Shown here one piece after another: positions 8,483 through 16,588 of a stretch of DNA of 64,000 nucleotides (its first letter is position 1; each line of letters opens with the position of its first letter). The position numbers and the translations under genes were made by a program. The notes beneath the pieces are model-generated. The model saw nothing but the letters and a program-made list of their open reading frames with translations, made no database searches and had not been told where the DNA came from. The stretch is from Candidatus Puniceispirillum sp. (GTDB lineage Bacteria; Pseudomonadota; Alphaproteobacteria; Puniceispirillales; Puniceispirillaceae). The stretch spans positions 1 through 64,000 of the forward strand of contig JAOEUK010000004.1 in NCBI GenBank assembly GCA_028382965.1, written 5' to 3'.

Positions 8483-9730
8483 GTGCAGACAGATTTACTG
8501 AACTCAATGAGTATATGGCTTTGTCAAATATGCTTTATATCTCTAACGCTTATCATGCTTTTGTTAACCTACAATCCTGCACTTGCAACTAGTGTCGATC
8601 GCAATCAACTGTGCGATTGGTTGCAAGTTAGCAGTTCAGCAATTCAATCGAAATCTAATAGAGGTGAGATCTATAAAACCATTCTTAACGATGCTCGCGT
8701 GGTGATGATTAACTTCAAACCTAAAAAGGATGACTGGAGGGTAGCGATTATAAATTTGACAAATCAAGAAGGTGAAGATGAATTTCATTTTAGGATGCTT
8801 CCACCTTGTATCATCGTTGAGGGTAGGCAGTTAATTAGGAAAGGAACTGGTGTTGAAGCAATCAGCATTTTAGATTCTAATTTAGAAGAACGAGCAAGAG
8901 AGCCTCAAAACCCTCCTTTTATTATTGAGGATCACATTTCTGTCTTTGCTGAACCGCCGCTTCTAGCGTTGGTTGATACCGGTGTTAATTATCTGTTGCC
9001 AGAATTTCAAGATAGCATTGCAATCGGTAGTGATGGGGATTTGCTTGGGTATGATTTTTGGGATGATGACCCTTTGCCATTCGATAAAGATCCGCGCCGA
9101 AATCCATTTTTTCCGCTTCATCACGGCTCCACTGTTTTTAGCGTAATGGATAGAGAGGCTGACGGCATCAAGACTGCACTTTATAGGTTTCCTGCCATGA
9201 ACTTATGTCGTTTCAAGGCGTTAATCGAACATGCAGCAGGTTTAGGTGTCCGTATAATAAATATGTCCATGGGGTCCAAAGACCTTAAAGAGTGGGAATG
9301 TTTCTATAAAGTGGCCCAATCACATACAAAGTTACTGTTTGTGGTTTCTGCAGGAAATGATGGGATCAGCATTGACAAGGATCCAATTTATCCGGCTTCG
9401 TTTGGCCTTCCTAACATGGTGGTAGTGACTTCGTCTGACGTTTTTGGGCGGCTAGCCTCTGAGTCAAATTATGGTGTTAAAAACGTTGATTTTGCAGTTC
9501 CTGCAGAGCAAGTTGAGGTAATCAATCATCGTGGGGTTCGCAATACAACAGGCGGAACTAGTTATGCTGCGCCAAGGGTTACAGCTCTTGCGGCTCGCTT
9601 TTTACGGCATCGTCCTAATTCAAATGTGGAAACTATAATTAACTTTCTTAAATCTCGTTCTATTCCATCCCCAGAGGCCACCACTAGATACGGTTGGATT
9701 CCTGATCCAACGGATAATTATGGCTTTTGA
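8483..9730 (+). CDS. Secreted subtilisin-like serine protease (S8)
   Basis: A 415-residue protein with an N-terminal membrane or signal segment (about residues 10-35) followed by an S8 catalytic domain. The triad is visible as Asp in ALVDTGVN (about D165), His in HHGST (about H214) and Ser in GGTSYAAP (about S360). The oxyanion asparagine is in SAGNDG. About 125 residues precede the catalytic domain and may act as a prodomain. Start choice is open between GTG 8483 and ATG 8507. The 3' end overlaps by 13 bases the convergent gene for a trypsin-like protease, so two secreted proteases of different clans face each other. Confidence 0.88.
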   Translation: MQTDLLNSMSIWLCQICFISLTLIMLLLTYNPALATSVDRNQLCDWLQVSSSAIQSKSNRGEIYKTILNDARVVMINFKPKKDDWRVAIINLTNQEGEDEFHFRMLPPCIIVEGRQLIRKGTGVEAISILDSNLEERAREPQNPPFIIEDHISVFAEPPLLALVDTGVNYLLPEFQDSIAIGSDGDLLGYDFWDDDPLPFDKDPRRNPFFPLHHGSTVFSVMDREADGIKTALYRFPAMNLCRFKALIEHAAGLGVRIINMSMGSKDLKEWECFYKVAQSHTKLLFVVSAGNDGISIDKDPIYPASFGLPNMVVVTSSDVFGRLASESNYGVKNVDFAVPAEQVEVINHRGVRNTTGGTSYAAPRVTALAARFLRHRPNSNVETIINFLKSRSIPSPEATTRYGWIPDPTDNYGF

Positions 9731-10962
9731 CCATCAAGTGCTTTTTCAATAAAGGATTGTGCCAGCGGTAATGCTGCTGGGTTGTGCTTTTTCATTAAAG
9801 CTATTACTTGATCTGCAAATTCCCCGTCCTTTAATATGCCCGCAACCTGTGCCCCTAGCCTAAGCGCTTGAGTGTTGGTTGGATCAATTTGAAGATACCG
9901 CTTTAGGATTAGACGCTCTTTCTCCCAATCCCGTGATAAATGATATGTCACTGCAAGTGACATTAATGTGTTTGGACTTTTTGGGTCTAGAGCTTCGCTT
10001 TCCTTAAGGAAAAATTTGGATTTATCAAAGAGCCACCAACGTCCAAAAACTTGCCCTGCTTGATCAAACAACTGTTTATTTTTTGCTTTTAAACAATGGT
10101 TCATTATTTTTGAAACAATTGACTCGGGTGGATTCTTAATAACAGAATGTGCTGCAAATAATGTGTCAGCGCAGATGCGGATCGCTTGACCAGTAGCTTT
10201 AAAGCTAGACTGGTGCTCGCCCCCTGCTTGCAGTGCAACATCGTTCACATGAACTGCTGGGATAATCTCAATAATTTTGCCATCACCTGATGCTAAAACA
10301 CCAATCAGCCTGCCATTTTTGTCAACTACGGCCCCACCACTATTACCAGGTAATGCCTTTGTGTCGCTGTGAATACGTGCTTGCGGAAAGTCGGATGTAT
10401 TTGGGTAATGGGCAAAAGTACTTGGAGAGTAAACCCTAGGTCCATTGCGACCCTGATCAAACGCGACGACATAAAGAATAGCTGGTGTCTCGTTTGAGAA
10501 TTGTAAAACTGTTTCTGGATTGCCCTTGATGCCCTGAGGCCGCAGTATGACTAAATCAGCAGGAATGCTGTGGGGTATTGGGGTAGCCTTCTTTATGTTG
10601 CCTTTAGAATCGCGAATCATAAGGAGAGCGTGATCTTCAGCAACATGCCGGTTAGTAAGAACAAAGCCATCAGCCAGCATTATTCCTGAAGCAATCATAT
10701 TTGGTGTTTTAATGCCTACAATTTTTGTTTTCCAAGCACAGACCTCAGGTGGCGAAGTGCACTGACTGGCACTCGCAGTTTGAATGAAAAGCGCTGGAAG
10801 CAAATTAATGATAAAAGTCCATAAAATGCTGACACTCCATTTTTCTGAAGCTATTATTAGCCAGTGTAAAGCTTTAGTGAATAATTTTACTGTTAAAATC
10901 TCAAAACCCTTAAAAAAATTGATTTCAATTTGAATGACTTTTATCGACAGCACCGCAAACAT
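9718..10962 (-). CDS. Exported trypsin-like serine protease with C-terminal TPR region
   Basis: A 414-residue protein. After an unusually long N-terminus (about 45 residues) comes a hydrophobic export segment (ILWTFIINLLPALFI). The trypsin-like (S1C/DegP-like) domain has His in TNRHVAED (H106), Asp in PADLVIL (D136) and Ser in LPGNSGGAVVD (S208). No PDZ domain follows. Instead the C-terminal 150 residues look like TPR helices (for example ALDPKSPNTLMSLAVTYHL and QIDPTNTQALRLGAQ). A cysteine pair just after the export segment may form a disulfide. It converges on and overlaps the subtilase gene. Trypsin-TPR architecture suggests substrate recruitment by the helical repeats; the target is unknown. 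Confidence 0.82.
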   Translation of the reverse strand: MFAVLSIKVIQIEINFFKGFEILTVKLFTKALHWLIIASEKWSVSILWTFIINLLPALFIQTASASQCTSPPEVCAWKTKIVGIKTPNMIASGIMLADGFVLTNRHVAEDHALLMIRDSKGNIKKATPIPHSIPADLVILRPQGIKGNPETVLQFSNETPAILYVVAFDQGRNGPRVYSPSTFAHYPNTSDFPQARIHSDTKALPGNSGGAVVDKNGRLIGVLASGDGKIIEIIPAVHVNDVALQAGGEHQSSFKATGQAIRICADTLFAAHSVIKNPPESIVSKIMNHCLKAKNKQLFDQAGQVFGRWWLFDKSKFFLKESEALDPKSPNTLMSLAVTYHLSRDWEKERLILKRYLQIDPTNTQALRLGAQVAGILKDGEFADQVIALMKKHNPAALPLAQSFIEKALDGQKP

Positions 10963-11336
10963 AATGGTGTAATGTGGTTATCCCTTGAAGTCTACGTTAA
11001 GTTCAGAACTACGTTTTTTGGCTATTACAGTTGTTAACAAAACTCTACAGGAGCTATGAGTCTATCTGGTAATCGGCTAATCTGGCTGATTAAGACAAAG
11101 AGAATTTATTTGGTAGGCTTCATTTCTGATTGAGAGATATATGTTCTTTACCTGTGCTCTTAGTCTGTTCGTTTTGATAGTGGTGGGCTTGATTGTCATC
11201 TTGAAATGGGTGCGACATTTTTTCATCTAAAAATGTGTCAATAGTGCTACTACATTAGCGTCTCCACGTTTTTGTGTTTAGTCTGGCAAAAGTTTTACAT
11301 ATGAACTCAACTTAAAAGTCTGTGAAGGAATTATTT
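10963..11336. other. Divergent promoter region with one possible small gene
   Basis: About 370 bases separate the protease and pseudoazurin genes, transcribed away from each other. The only coding candidate is the 29-codon frame at 11141-11230, listed separately. A 25-codon frame near 11056 has an AGGAG only two bases from its ATG and is not convincing. Confidence 0.5.
11141..11230 (+). CDS. Candidate 29-residue single-pass membrane protein
   Basis: The frame from ATG 11141 to TAA 11230 encodes one strongly hydrophobic segment, LFVLIVVGLIVIL, ended by a basic cluster (KWVRH). GAGAG lies 5 bases upstream. Length, single helix and flanking charge are typical of bacterial small membrane proteins. 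It lies about 110 bases before the pseudoazurin gene. Coding is uncertain, because hydrophobic frames of this size arise by chance in T-rich DNA. Confidence 0.3.
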   Translation: MFFTCALSLFVLIVVGLIVILKWVRHFFI

Positions 11337-11753
11337 ATGAAAAAATTATTGGTAAGCTTAGCAATATTTCTCTCCTCTCCTGTAATTGCCGCTGACATGT
11401 CAATTGAGATGCTCAACAAGGATTCTAACGGTAATAAAATGATTTTCAGTGAGGAAATTGCAAAAATAGAGGTTGGTGACACAATCACGTGGTTGCCATC
11501 TTCAAAGGGACATAATGTTGAGATGGTTGCCTCACCAAACGGTATGAAATTTAGATCGAAGAATAGTAAAAAAGCATCAATATCTTTCGACACACCGGGT
11601 GTTTACTATTATTGGTGTACACCCCACAAAGGTATGGGCATGATTGGTCTAGTAGTTGTTGGCGGTGATACGTCAAACAAGGAAGCAGTAGCGAAAGCTA
11701 AGGCTTTGGGAAAGAGCAAGAAGAAATTGAAAAAGCTTCTTGGATCATTATAA
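11337..11753 (+). CDS. Pseudoazurin-type blue copper protein
   Basis: A 138-residue periplasmic electron carrier. Residues 1-19 form a signal peptide ending VIAA. The mature cupredoxin has type 1 copper ligands: His in SKGHNVEM, then Cys, His and Met in YYWCTPHKGMGM. Pseudoazurins carry electrons to copper nitrite reductase, nitrous oxide reductase and some cytochrome peroxidases. None of these is in the window. I chose ATG 11337 because GAAGGA lies 7-8 bases upstream and it starts the signal peptide; the GTG at 11322 is less likely. A clear terminator follows, and a cytochrome c' gene converges from the other side. Confidence 0.9.
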   Translation: MKKLLVSLAIFLSSPVIAADMSIEMLNKDSNGNKMIFSEEIAKIEVGDTITWLPSSKGHNVEMVASPNGMKFRSKNSKKASISFDTPGVYYYWCTPHKGMGMIGLVVVGGDTSNKEAVAKAKALGKSKKKLKKLLGSL

Positions 11754-11811
11754 AGCCTGGGTGTGAAAGACCGATCTGCGCTTAAATATGTTCTAGTTAA
11801 TTATAAAAGCG

Positions 11812-11854
11812 CCTCACACTTGAAACTTGTTAAACATGAAGTGTGAGGTTTTTT
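11812..11854 (+). terminator. Rho-independent terminator of the pseudoazurin gene
   Basis: The 10-bp arms CCTCACACTT (11812-11821) and AAGTGTGAGG (11839-11848) are exact complements, followed by six T. The stem lies between convergent genes and may also stop the cytochrome c' transcript, though the opposite side lacks a clean T-run. Confidence 0.85.
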
Positions 11855-11874
11855 AGCATCAGGCCAAATGCGGT

Positions 11875-12321
11875 TCAGTTTCTAAAACTTTTGTGGCAGT
11901 CTTTGCAAGCGGTAGCTAGGTCCTGAAATCCATTGACAATAAGATCAATGTTTTCTTTTTTGAGAGCGTCATTTAAGTTTCTAGCGCTTCTGGTATATTC
12001 ATTTACGAACTGCTCAAATTTTTTAAAATTACGCCAAATATCAGCGCTGGCGTCAGATCCATTTGTCGTTGATGCATGACTGCCTAATGGAAATGCTTCC
12101 TTCATTTTTTCTGACCAAATTATGTGAAACGCTAATTCTTCAATAGCCTTCTCGGTGTCTTTTACCAGAATGGCACTACGCAGCTCCTTGATGCTTGCCC
12201 CAGAAAACTTAAACATTTTAATTCTGTTATAGATTACCTCATCAAAAGAAGCGTAAGCAACAGAACTCAGAATAAAGATGAGGTAGATTGAAAGAAGCTT
12301 TTTCATGAAAATTACTGTCAT
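11875..12321 (-). CDS. Cytochrome c' (class II cytochrome c)
   Basis: A 148-residue (or 143 from ATG 12306) periplasmic haem protein. A signal peptide (KKLLSIYLIFILSSVAYA) leads to a four-helix bundle with the haem-binding motif near the C-terminus, ACKDCHKSFR, the defining position for cytochrome c'. The family binds NO and CO at a five-coordinate haem and is linked to nitric oxide tolerance. Its convergence on the pseudoazurin gene suggests shared involvement in nitrogen oxide or copper redox chemistry, but this is contextual only. The two possible ATG starts differ by five residues and neither has a strong ribosome binding site. Confidence 0.85.
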   Translation of the reverse strand: MTVIFMKKLLSIYLIFILSSVAYASFDEVIYNRIKMFKFSGASIKELRSAILVKDTEKAIEELAFHIIWSEKMKEAFPLGSHASTTNGSDASADIWRNFKKFEQFVNEYTRSARNLNDALKKENIDLIVNGFQDLATACKDCHKSFRN

Positions 12322-12361
12322 CTGCTAATTTATATTAAATAAACTGTTGATTCAGACGCTG

Positions 12362-12841
12362 TTAAACAGCATCAGCCTCTAGAATATGATCAAGTGGTAA
12401 GCTGAAACTTTGTTTTATCTCTTGCAAAGAAACACGTGTTGCCATTGTATTAAACTCAATTTTACTTATCAACTCTTGCTGTAATTTATCGTAAGCTTCT
12501 ATACTTGTGCAGTTTATTTTAAGTTGGTAATCCGCGCCTTCACCAGTCAGTCGGTAGACTTCGGTGATTTCATCATAGTAATCAATAAGGGCAATAAATC
12601 TATCAACCCATTCAGATGAATGTCGGCGCACAGTTATAGATAAAAATACAACAATGGGCAGCTTAATGGCGACCCTATTCAGAATGGTTTGCCTACTTAT
12701 TATTGTTGATGATTCTTCGAGCCTTCTTATTCTGTTCCAGCAAGCAGTTTTTGAAATTTTTACCTTTAATGCCAGCTCTGCAAGTGGCGTATCTGCTTTT
12801 TTTTGAAGATGCTTAAGAATTCTAGCGTCAATGATATCCAT
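12362..12841 (-). CDS. Lrp/AsnC-family transcriptional regulator
   Basis: A 159-residue regulator with an N-terminal winged helix-turn-helix (MDIIDARILKHLQKK then the recognition segment ISKTACWNRIRRLEES) and a C-terminal RAM effector domain (IEAYDKLQQELI region). ATG 12841 is chosen over the longer frame (12889) because it gives the canonical family N-terminus and follows TGGAG. The gene diverges from metY across about 160 bases, the usual arrangement for a local regulator, so it probably senses an amino acid and controls metY. The effector is unknown. Confidence 0.88.
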   Translation of the reverse strand: MDIIDARILKHLQKKADTPLAELALKVKISKTACWNRIRRLEESSTIISRQTILNRVAIKLPIVVFLSITVRRHSSEWVDRFIALIDYYDEITEVYRLTGEGADYQLKINCTSIEAYDKLQQELISKIEFNTMATRVSLQEIKQSFSLPLDHILEADAV

Positions 12842-13001
12842 TCTAAAAAACTCCATAAGTAAGAAATATTTTCTATATATATGAAACATTAAAGAATAAA
12901 TGGAATTTTATCCAAATTTTAGTTTGATTAAGGGAAAACATTCACTTATTTAAAATTTTAGGTGCCTATTTGATAAAAACTAAGTGAGAACTGGAAAAAA
13001 C

Positions 13002-14312
13002 ATGACTACAAATTCTCAAAATATAGAAACTTTAGTGCTTCATGGTGGTTCTTATCGCAATGATTCGGCAACAAATGCTGTGGCTGTTCCAATTTATCAA
13101 ACGACAAGCTATCAATTTGAGAGTACTGAACATGCGAGTAAATTATTCTCGCTTCAAGAGCTGGGTAATATTTATACACGTATAATGAACCCAACAACAC
13201 AAGTCTTGGAGGAAAGGCTTGCTGCTATTGAAGGTGGTATGGCGGCACTAGCTGTTGCGTCAGGATCTGCAGCTGTTGCTATGGCAATTCAAAATCTTGC
13301 CTCTGCTGGCGACAACATCGTAGCGTCGCCTCATCTTTATGGTGGCACTTATAATCTCTTCACCAACACACTGTTACAGATGGGCATTGAAGTCAGATTT
13401 GCAGACCCTGAAGACCCCAAGAGCTTTGAGACTTTAAGTGATGACCGCACAAGGGCTTATTTTGGAGAAACATTGCCTAACCCCAAATTAGTGCCTTTTC
13501 CAATAGCTGAAGTAGCTGAGATTGGAAAAAAACTCGGTATACCACTTATCGTAGATAACACGTCTGCACCGATCACATGCCGTCCCTTTGATCATGGTGC
13601 AGCAATTATCGTGCATTCCTTAACTAAATTTATTGGTGGGCATGGCACGTCAATTGGTGGTGCTATCATTGATAGTGGTAATTTCGATTGGACAGCAAAG
13701 CCACTGCAGCAGCCACTATTAAACACTCCTGACAATAGTTACCATGGCGCTGTCTGGGCTAAAATTATTCCAGAGGCTCTTGGAGCACCAATTGCTTACG
13801 CAATTCGGGCACGTGTTGTATTATTAAGGGATCTTGGTGCCGCCTTATCACCTACAAATTCTTTTCAAATTATTCAAGGCCTTGAGACACTTGCTCTGAG
13901 ATTTCGGGAGCATCAGAGAAATGCTTCTAAGCTAGCCGATTATTTTAGTTCTCATGATGCAATAGCATCTGTCACATATCCTGGATATTTTGTTGGACAG
14001 CAAAAGCAATTAGCAGATAAGTATCTAACTAATGGTTACGGTGCGTTAATAGGCGTAGAATTAAAAGGCGGCGCGGAAGCTGGTTGCAAGTTCATTGATA
14101 ACTTAAAGCTTGTTTATCATGTAGCAAACATCGGGGATGCTCGAACGCTAGCAATCCATCCTGCCTCAACCACACATTCACAACTTAATGAGGAGGCTCA
14201 AATTAGGGCAGGTGTGACTTCTGGTTATGTAAGGTTCTCGGTAGGGATTGAACACATAGACGATATCATTGAAGACATTGATCAAGCACTTGTATTAGCG
14301 GCAACTGGTTAG
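13002..14312 (+). CDS. metY: O-acetylhomoserine sulfhydrylase (PLP-dependent)
   Basis: A 436-residue enzyme of the Cys/Met metabolism PLP family that joins O-acetylhomoserine with sulfide to make homocysteine. The PLP lysine is in HSLTKFIGGHG. Landmarks SYRNDSATNAVAVPIYQTT, NIYTRIMNPT and GETLPNP fit the MetY subgroup, as does a length greater than the roughly 390 residues of MetB/MetC. ATG 13002 is preferred to GTG 12984 because it begins the conserved N-terminus. A divergent Lrp-type gene likely regulates it. A separate homocysteine methyltransferase gene at 21.5 kb is a pseudogene. Confidence 0.9.
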   Translation: MTTNSQNIETLVLHGGSYRNDSATNAVAVPIYQTTSYQFESTEHASKLFSLQELGNIYTRIMNPTTQVLEERLAAIEGGMAALAVASGSAAVAMAIQNLASAGDNIVASPHLYGGTYNLFTNTLLQMGIEVRFADPEDPKSFETLSDDRTRAYFGETLPNPKLVPFPIAEVAEIGKKLGIPLIVDNTSAPITCRPFDHGAAIIVHSLTKFIGGHGTSIGGAIIDSGNFDWTAKPLQQPLLNTPDNSYHGAVWAKIIPEALGAPIAYAIRARVVLLRDLGAALSPTNSFQIIQGLETLALRFREHQRNASKLADYFSSHDAIASVTYPGYFVGQQKQLADKYLTNGYGALIGVELKGGAEAGCKFIDNLKLVYHVANIGDARTLAIHPASTTHSQLNEEAQIRAGVTSGYVRFSVGIEHIDDIIEDIDQALVLAATG

Positions 14313-14325
14313 AACACTACTGTCC

Positions 14326-15396
14326 CTACGTATTTTGTATTGTTAGACTTTTTAGCGAATCAATCAGTTCTGACGGGTCTATGTTACGTGTAATAAAGAC
14401 AATTCTTGATCGATGGTCCTCACTTGGCCATTGCTCCAGTGTAGCTTTAGGATGAAGTATGTGCTGAACGGCATGTATGATTATTGGTCCATTTTCGCCA
14501 ACCACATTCACAATGCCCTTAATTCTTAGTAAATCTGCCCCACGGAACATTAGAAGTGTTCTTAGCCAAATATCCAGTGCCCCATTTAAAATTGGCTCGT
14601 CAATGGTTAAACAAAATGGCTTAATCTGAGCGTGGTGACGATTTATATCATCATCATCATGATGGTGATGATGGCCTTGCTTTTTATTATGATCATTAGA
14701 GTAGGACTCAGCCTTCAGCCAGTTCTGCAAATCAATGCTTTTACTATTTGGATCGTAAAAACTGTCATGTAAAAGCGCTGCTGGGTCCACAACACCATTC
14801 TTTGCTAGAACCTGTGGAGCCGCTGGGTTCAAAAGTCTTACGCGGTTTTGCAATCTTTCAAGCGTGATTTTGTCAGCAAGGTCAGTTTTTGTAACGAGCA
14901 CTTGGTCAGCAACAGCCACTTGTTTTACGGCTTCAATTTGTTTATCGAGGGTTCCACCACCGTTTACAGCATCAACTGTTGCTACAACGCCCTGTAGATA
15001 AAAGTGTGATGAAATTTTTGGTTCCGCCATCAAAGTCTGAATGATGGGCGCTGGATCGGCAAGACCAGTAGTTTCGATTATTACACGGTCAAATAAAAAA
15101 TGATCTTCTTTTGAAAAGCGCCGGAGCGCTTTGGTCAATGTATCGGTTATGTCGCTTCTGATTGAGCAACAAATACATCCACTTGACATTTCAATGACAA
15201 CATCATCACTCACACGCGTAACTAAATCACTATCAATGCCAATTTCACCAAACTCATTAATAAGCAAAAGTGCTCGTTTTAGAGATGGCTGTTGGGTTAG
15301 ATAATTTAGAACAGTCGTTTTACCACTGCCTAGAAATCCTGTCAGTACAGAAATTGGAAAACGCCGAGATATTATGTTGTTATCTCGGCGTCCCAT
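14326..15396 (-). CDS. COG0523 (CobW/ZNG1-like) GTPase, putative zinc metallochaperone
   Basis: A 356-residue G3E-family GTPase. Walker A is GFLGSGKT (20-27). The metal-binding CxCC motif is SGCICCSI (C74, C76, C77), and a His/Asp-rich run (HHHHHDDDD) lies near residue 240 between the GTPase and CobW C-terminal domains. Zinc-linked COG0523 proteins deliver zinc to client enzymes under shortage. It lies 56 bases downstream of znuA on the same strand, with an AAGGAGA ribosome binding site, so it should be induced by zinc starvation with znuA. The zinc role is inferred from this linkage; CobW proper acts in cobalamin synthesis. Confidence 0.88.
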   Translation of the reverse strand: MGRRDNNIISRRFPISVLTGFLGSGKTTVLNYLTQQPSLKRALLLINEFGEIGIDSDLVTRVSDDVVIEMSSGCICCSIRSDITDTLTKALRRFSKEDHFLFDRVIIETTGLADPAPIIQTLMAEPKISSHFYLQGVVATVDAVNGGGTLDKQIEAVKQVAVADQVLVTKTDLADKITLERLQNRVRLLNPAAPQVLAKNGVVDPAALLHDSFYDPNSKSIDLQNWLKAESYSNDHNKKQGHHHHHDDDDINRHHAQIKPFCLTIDEPILNGALDIWLRTLLMFRGADLLRIKGIVNVVGENGPIIIHAVQHILHPKATLEQWPSEDHRSRIVFITRNIDPSELIDSLKSLTIQNT

Positions 15397-15452
15397 ATGG
15401 TTCTCCTTATTAATACAGTTTAGTCAGCCATACTGTTTTTGAAGTAGAGAGA

Positions 15453-16478
15453 TCAACTATTTCCTGAAAGGCAGGACTTTAAGGCATCAGCCATGTTTTT
15501 AATCAGCGTGAAGTAATGGTTAGGTCCATTAGGGATGGACGCTCCGAGTGGATCAATAACTCCGACTCTAGTATTTGTATTTTCAATTACAGTAGCAACT
15601 AGCTTTGATTCAAATTGAGGCTCAGAAAATACACAGGTTGCACCTAAGTCGCGAATTTTTTCTTGTAACGCTGCAATACGCTGTGCTCCAGGCAAGACCT
15701 CTGGAGATACTGTTATTGAACCAATAGCAGAAACATTAAAGCGTTGCTCAAAATATTGATATGCATCGTGAAAGACGATGAAGCCTTTGTCACTAACGGG
15801 CTTTAGATCAGCGGTAACTTCGTTGATAAGCTTGTCCATTTTTAACATCAAACGTTCAGCATTTTCTTCATACTTGGCTGCATTTGTTGGATCAACTTTT
15901 GCCAAGGCCTCTTCAATTTCGTGAACCATTGCTTTCGCATTGACGGGGTCTAACCAGACGTGGGGATCAAAACCTTCATGTCCATGGTCGTCGTGATCAT
16001 CCTTGGCATGTTTGTCATGGTCGTCGTGATCATCCTTGGCATGTTTGTCATGGTCGTCGTGATCATCCTTGGCATGTTTGTCATGGTTGTCGTGATCATC
16101 ATGCCCGTGATCATCAAACGCTCCACCTTCGCGAAATTTTAGTTTTTTTAATTCATGAGATTCAAGTAGGTTTACCGAAATTGCATTCTTTGCTATCGCC
16201 TCAATAGGCTTTTCAAGAAAAGCTTCAAGCTCATCTCCCATCCAGAATATAAGATCAGCATTCTGAAGCTGCTTAGCTTGGGAGGGTTTTAATGAATACG
16301 TATGAGGTGATGCCGCACCATCAACAATTAATGATGGAATGCCGATATCTTTCATAACGGCAGAAACAAGTGAATGGACTGGCTTTATTGATGTTACGAC
16401 ATTAATGTCGGCATTAGCACCTGTAACGGCAGTCAAGACGATTGCTGCTGATATTAGTGCTGTGTTTGTAAAGCGCAT
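15453..16478 (-). CDS. znuA: Zinc ABC transporter periplasmic binding protein ZnuA
   Basis: A 341-residue cluster A-I metal-binding protein. Residues 1-23 form a signal peptide (MRFTNTALISAAIVLTAVTG and on). Ligand histidines expected for ZnuA appear in ASPHTYSLKPS, in DPHVWLDP after the loop, and in VFHDAYQYF. Between the first two lies a large His/Asp-rich loop built from a tandem repeat. A cysteine pair (ATCVF and KSCLSG) fits the C-terminal disulfide of ZnuA proteins. ATG 16478 is preferred to 16502 because AAGGAG lies 9 bases upstream and it opens the signal peptide. It is divergent from znuC, with a palindrome fitting a Zur operator between them. Confidence 0.93.
   Translation of the reverse strand: MRFTNTALISAAIVLTAVTGANADINVVTSIKPVHSLVSAVMKDIGIPSLIVDGAASPHTYSLKPSQAKQLQNADLIFWMGDELEAFLEKPIEAIAKNAISVNLLESHELKKLKFREGGAFDDHGHDDHDNHDKHAKDDHDDHDKHAKDDHDDHDKHAKDDHDDHGHEGFDPHVWLDPVNAKAMVHEIEEALAKVDPTNAAKYEENAERLMLKMDKLINEVTADLKPVSDKGFIVFHDAYQYFEQRFNVSAIGSITVSPEVLPGAQRIAALQEKIRDLGATCVFSEPQFESKLVATVIENTNTRVGVIDPLGASIPNGPNHYFTLIKNMADALKSCLSGNS
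15983..16101 (-). repeat. 33-bp in-frame tandem repeat encoding the ZnuA His-rich loop
   Basis: Units start at 15983, 16016 and 16049, with a partial, diverged unit at 16082. The period of 33 bases keeps the frame and encodes an 11-residue module of the type DDHDDHDKHAK. The first three copies are essentially identical, suggesting recent expansion. Confidence 0.92.
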
Positions 16479-16520
16479 AAATGGCTCCTTAAATTTTGAC
16501 AAATTAATAATTTATGAATA

Positions 16521-16537
16521 ATGTAATAATATAACAT
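16521..16537. promoter_or_regulatory. Probable Zur operator between znuA and znuC
   Basis: ATGTAATAATATAACAT is a near-perfect 17-bp palindrome centred between the divergent znuA (start 16478) and znuC (start 16589). Its ATGTWATAATATWACAT form resembles Zur boxes described in alphaproteobacteria. A single site in this 110-base gap could repress both transcripts when zinc is plentiful. Confidence 0.7.
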
Positions 16538-16588
16538 TTACTTGATAAGTCAACTGTACTGTATCTCTTCACATCCGGGATAAAACGC

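Noticed and set aside
11056-11133. 25-codon frame starting MSLSGNRL
   Set aside because: AGGAG lies only two bases before the ATG, too close for normal initiation, and the product resembles nothing.
15960-16142. 60-codon plus-strand frame with strongly repetitive valine/isoleucine-rich sequence
   Set aside because: It is the antisense reading of the ZnuA histidine-loop repeat, not a gene.
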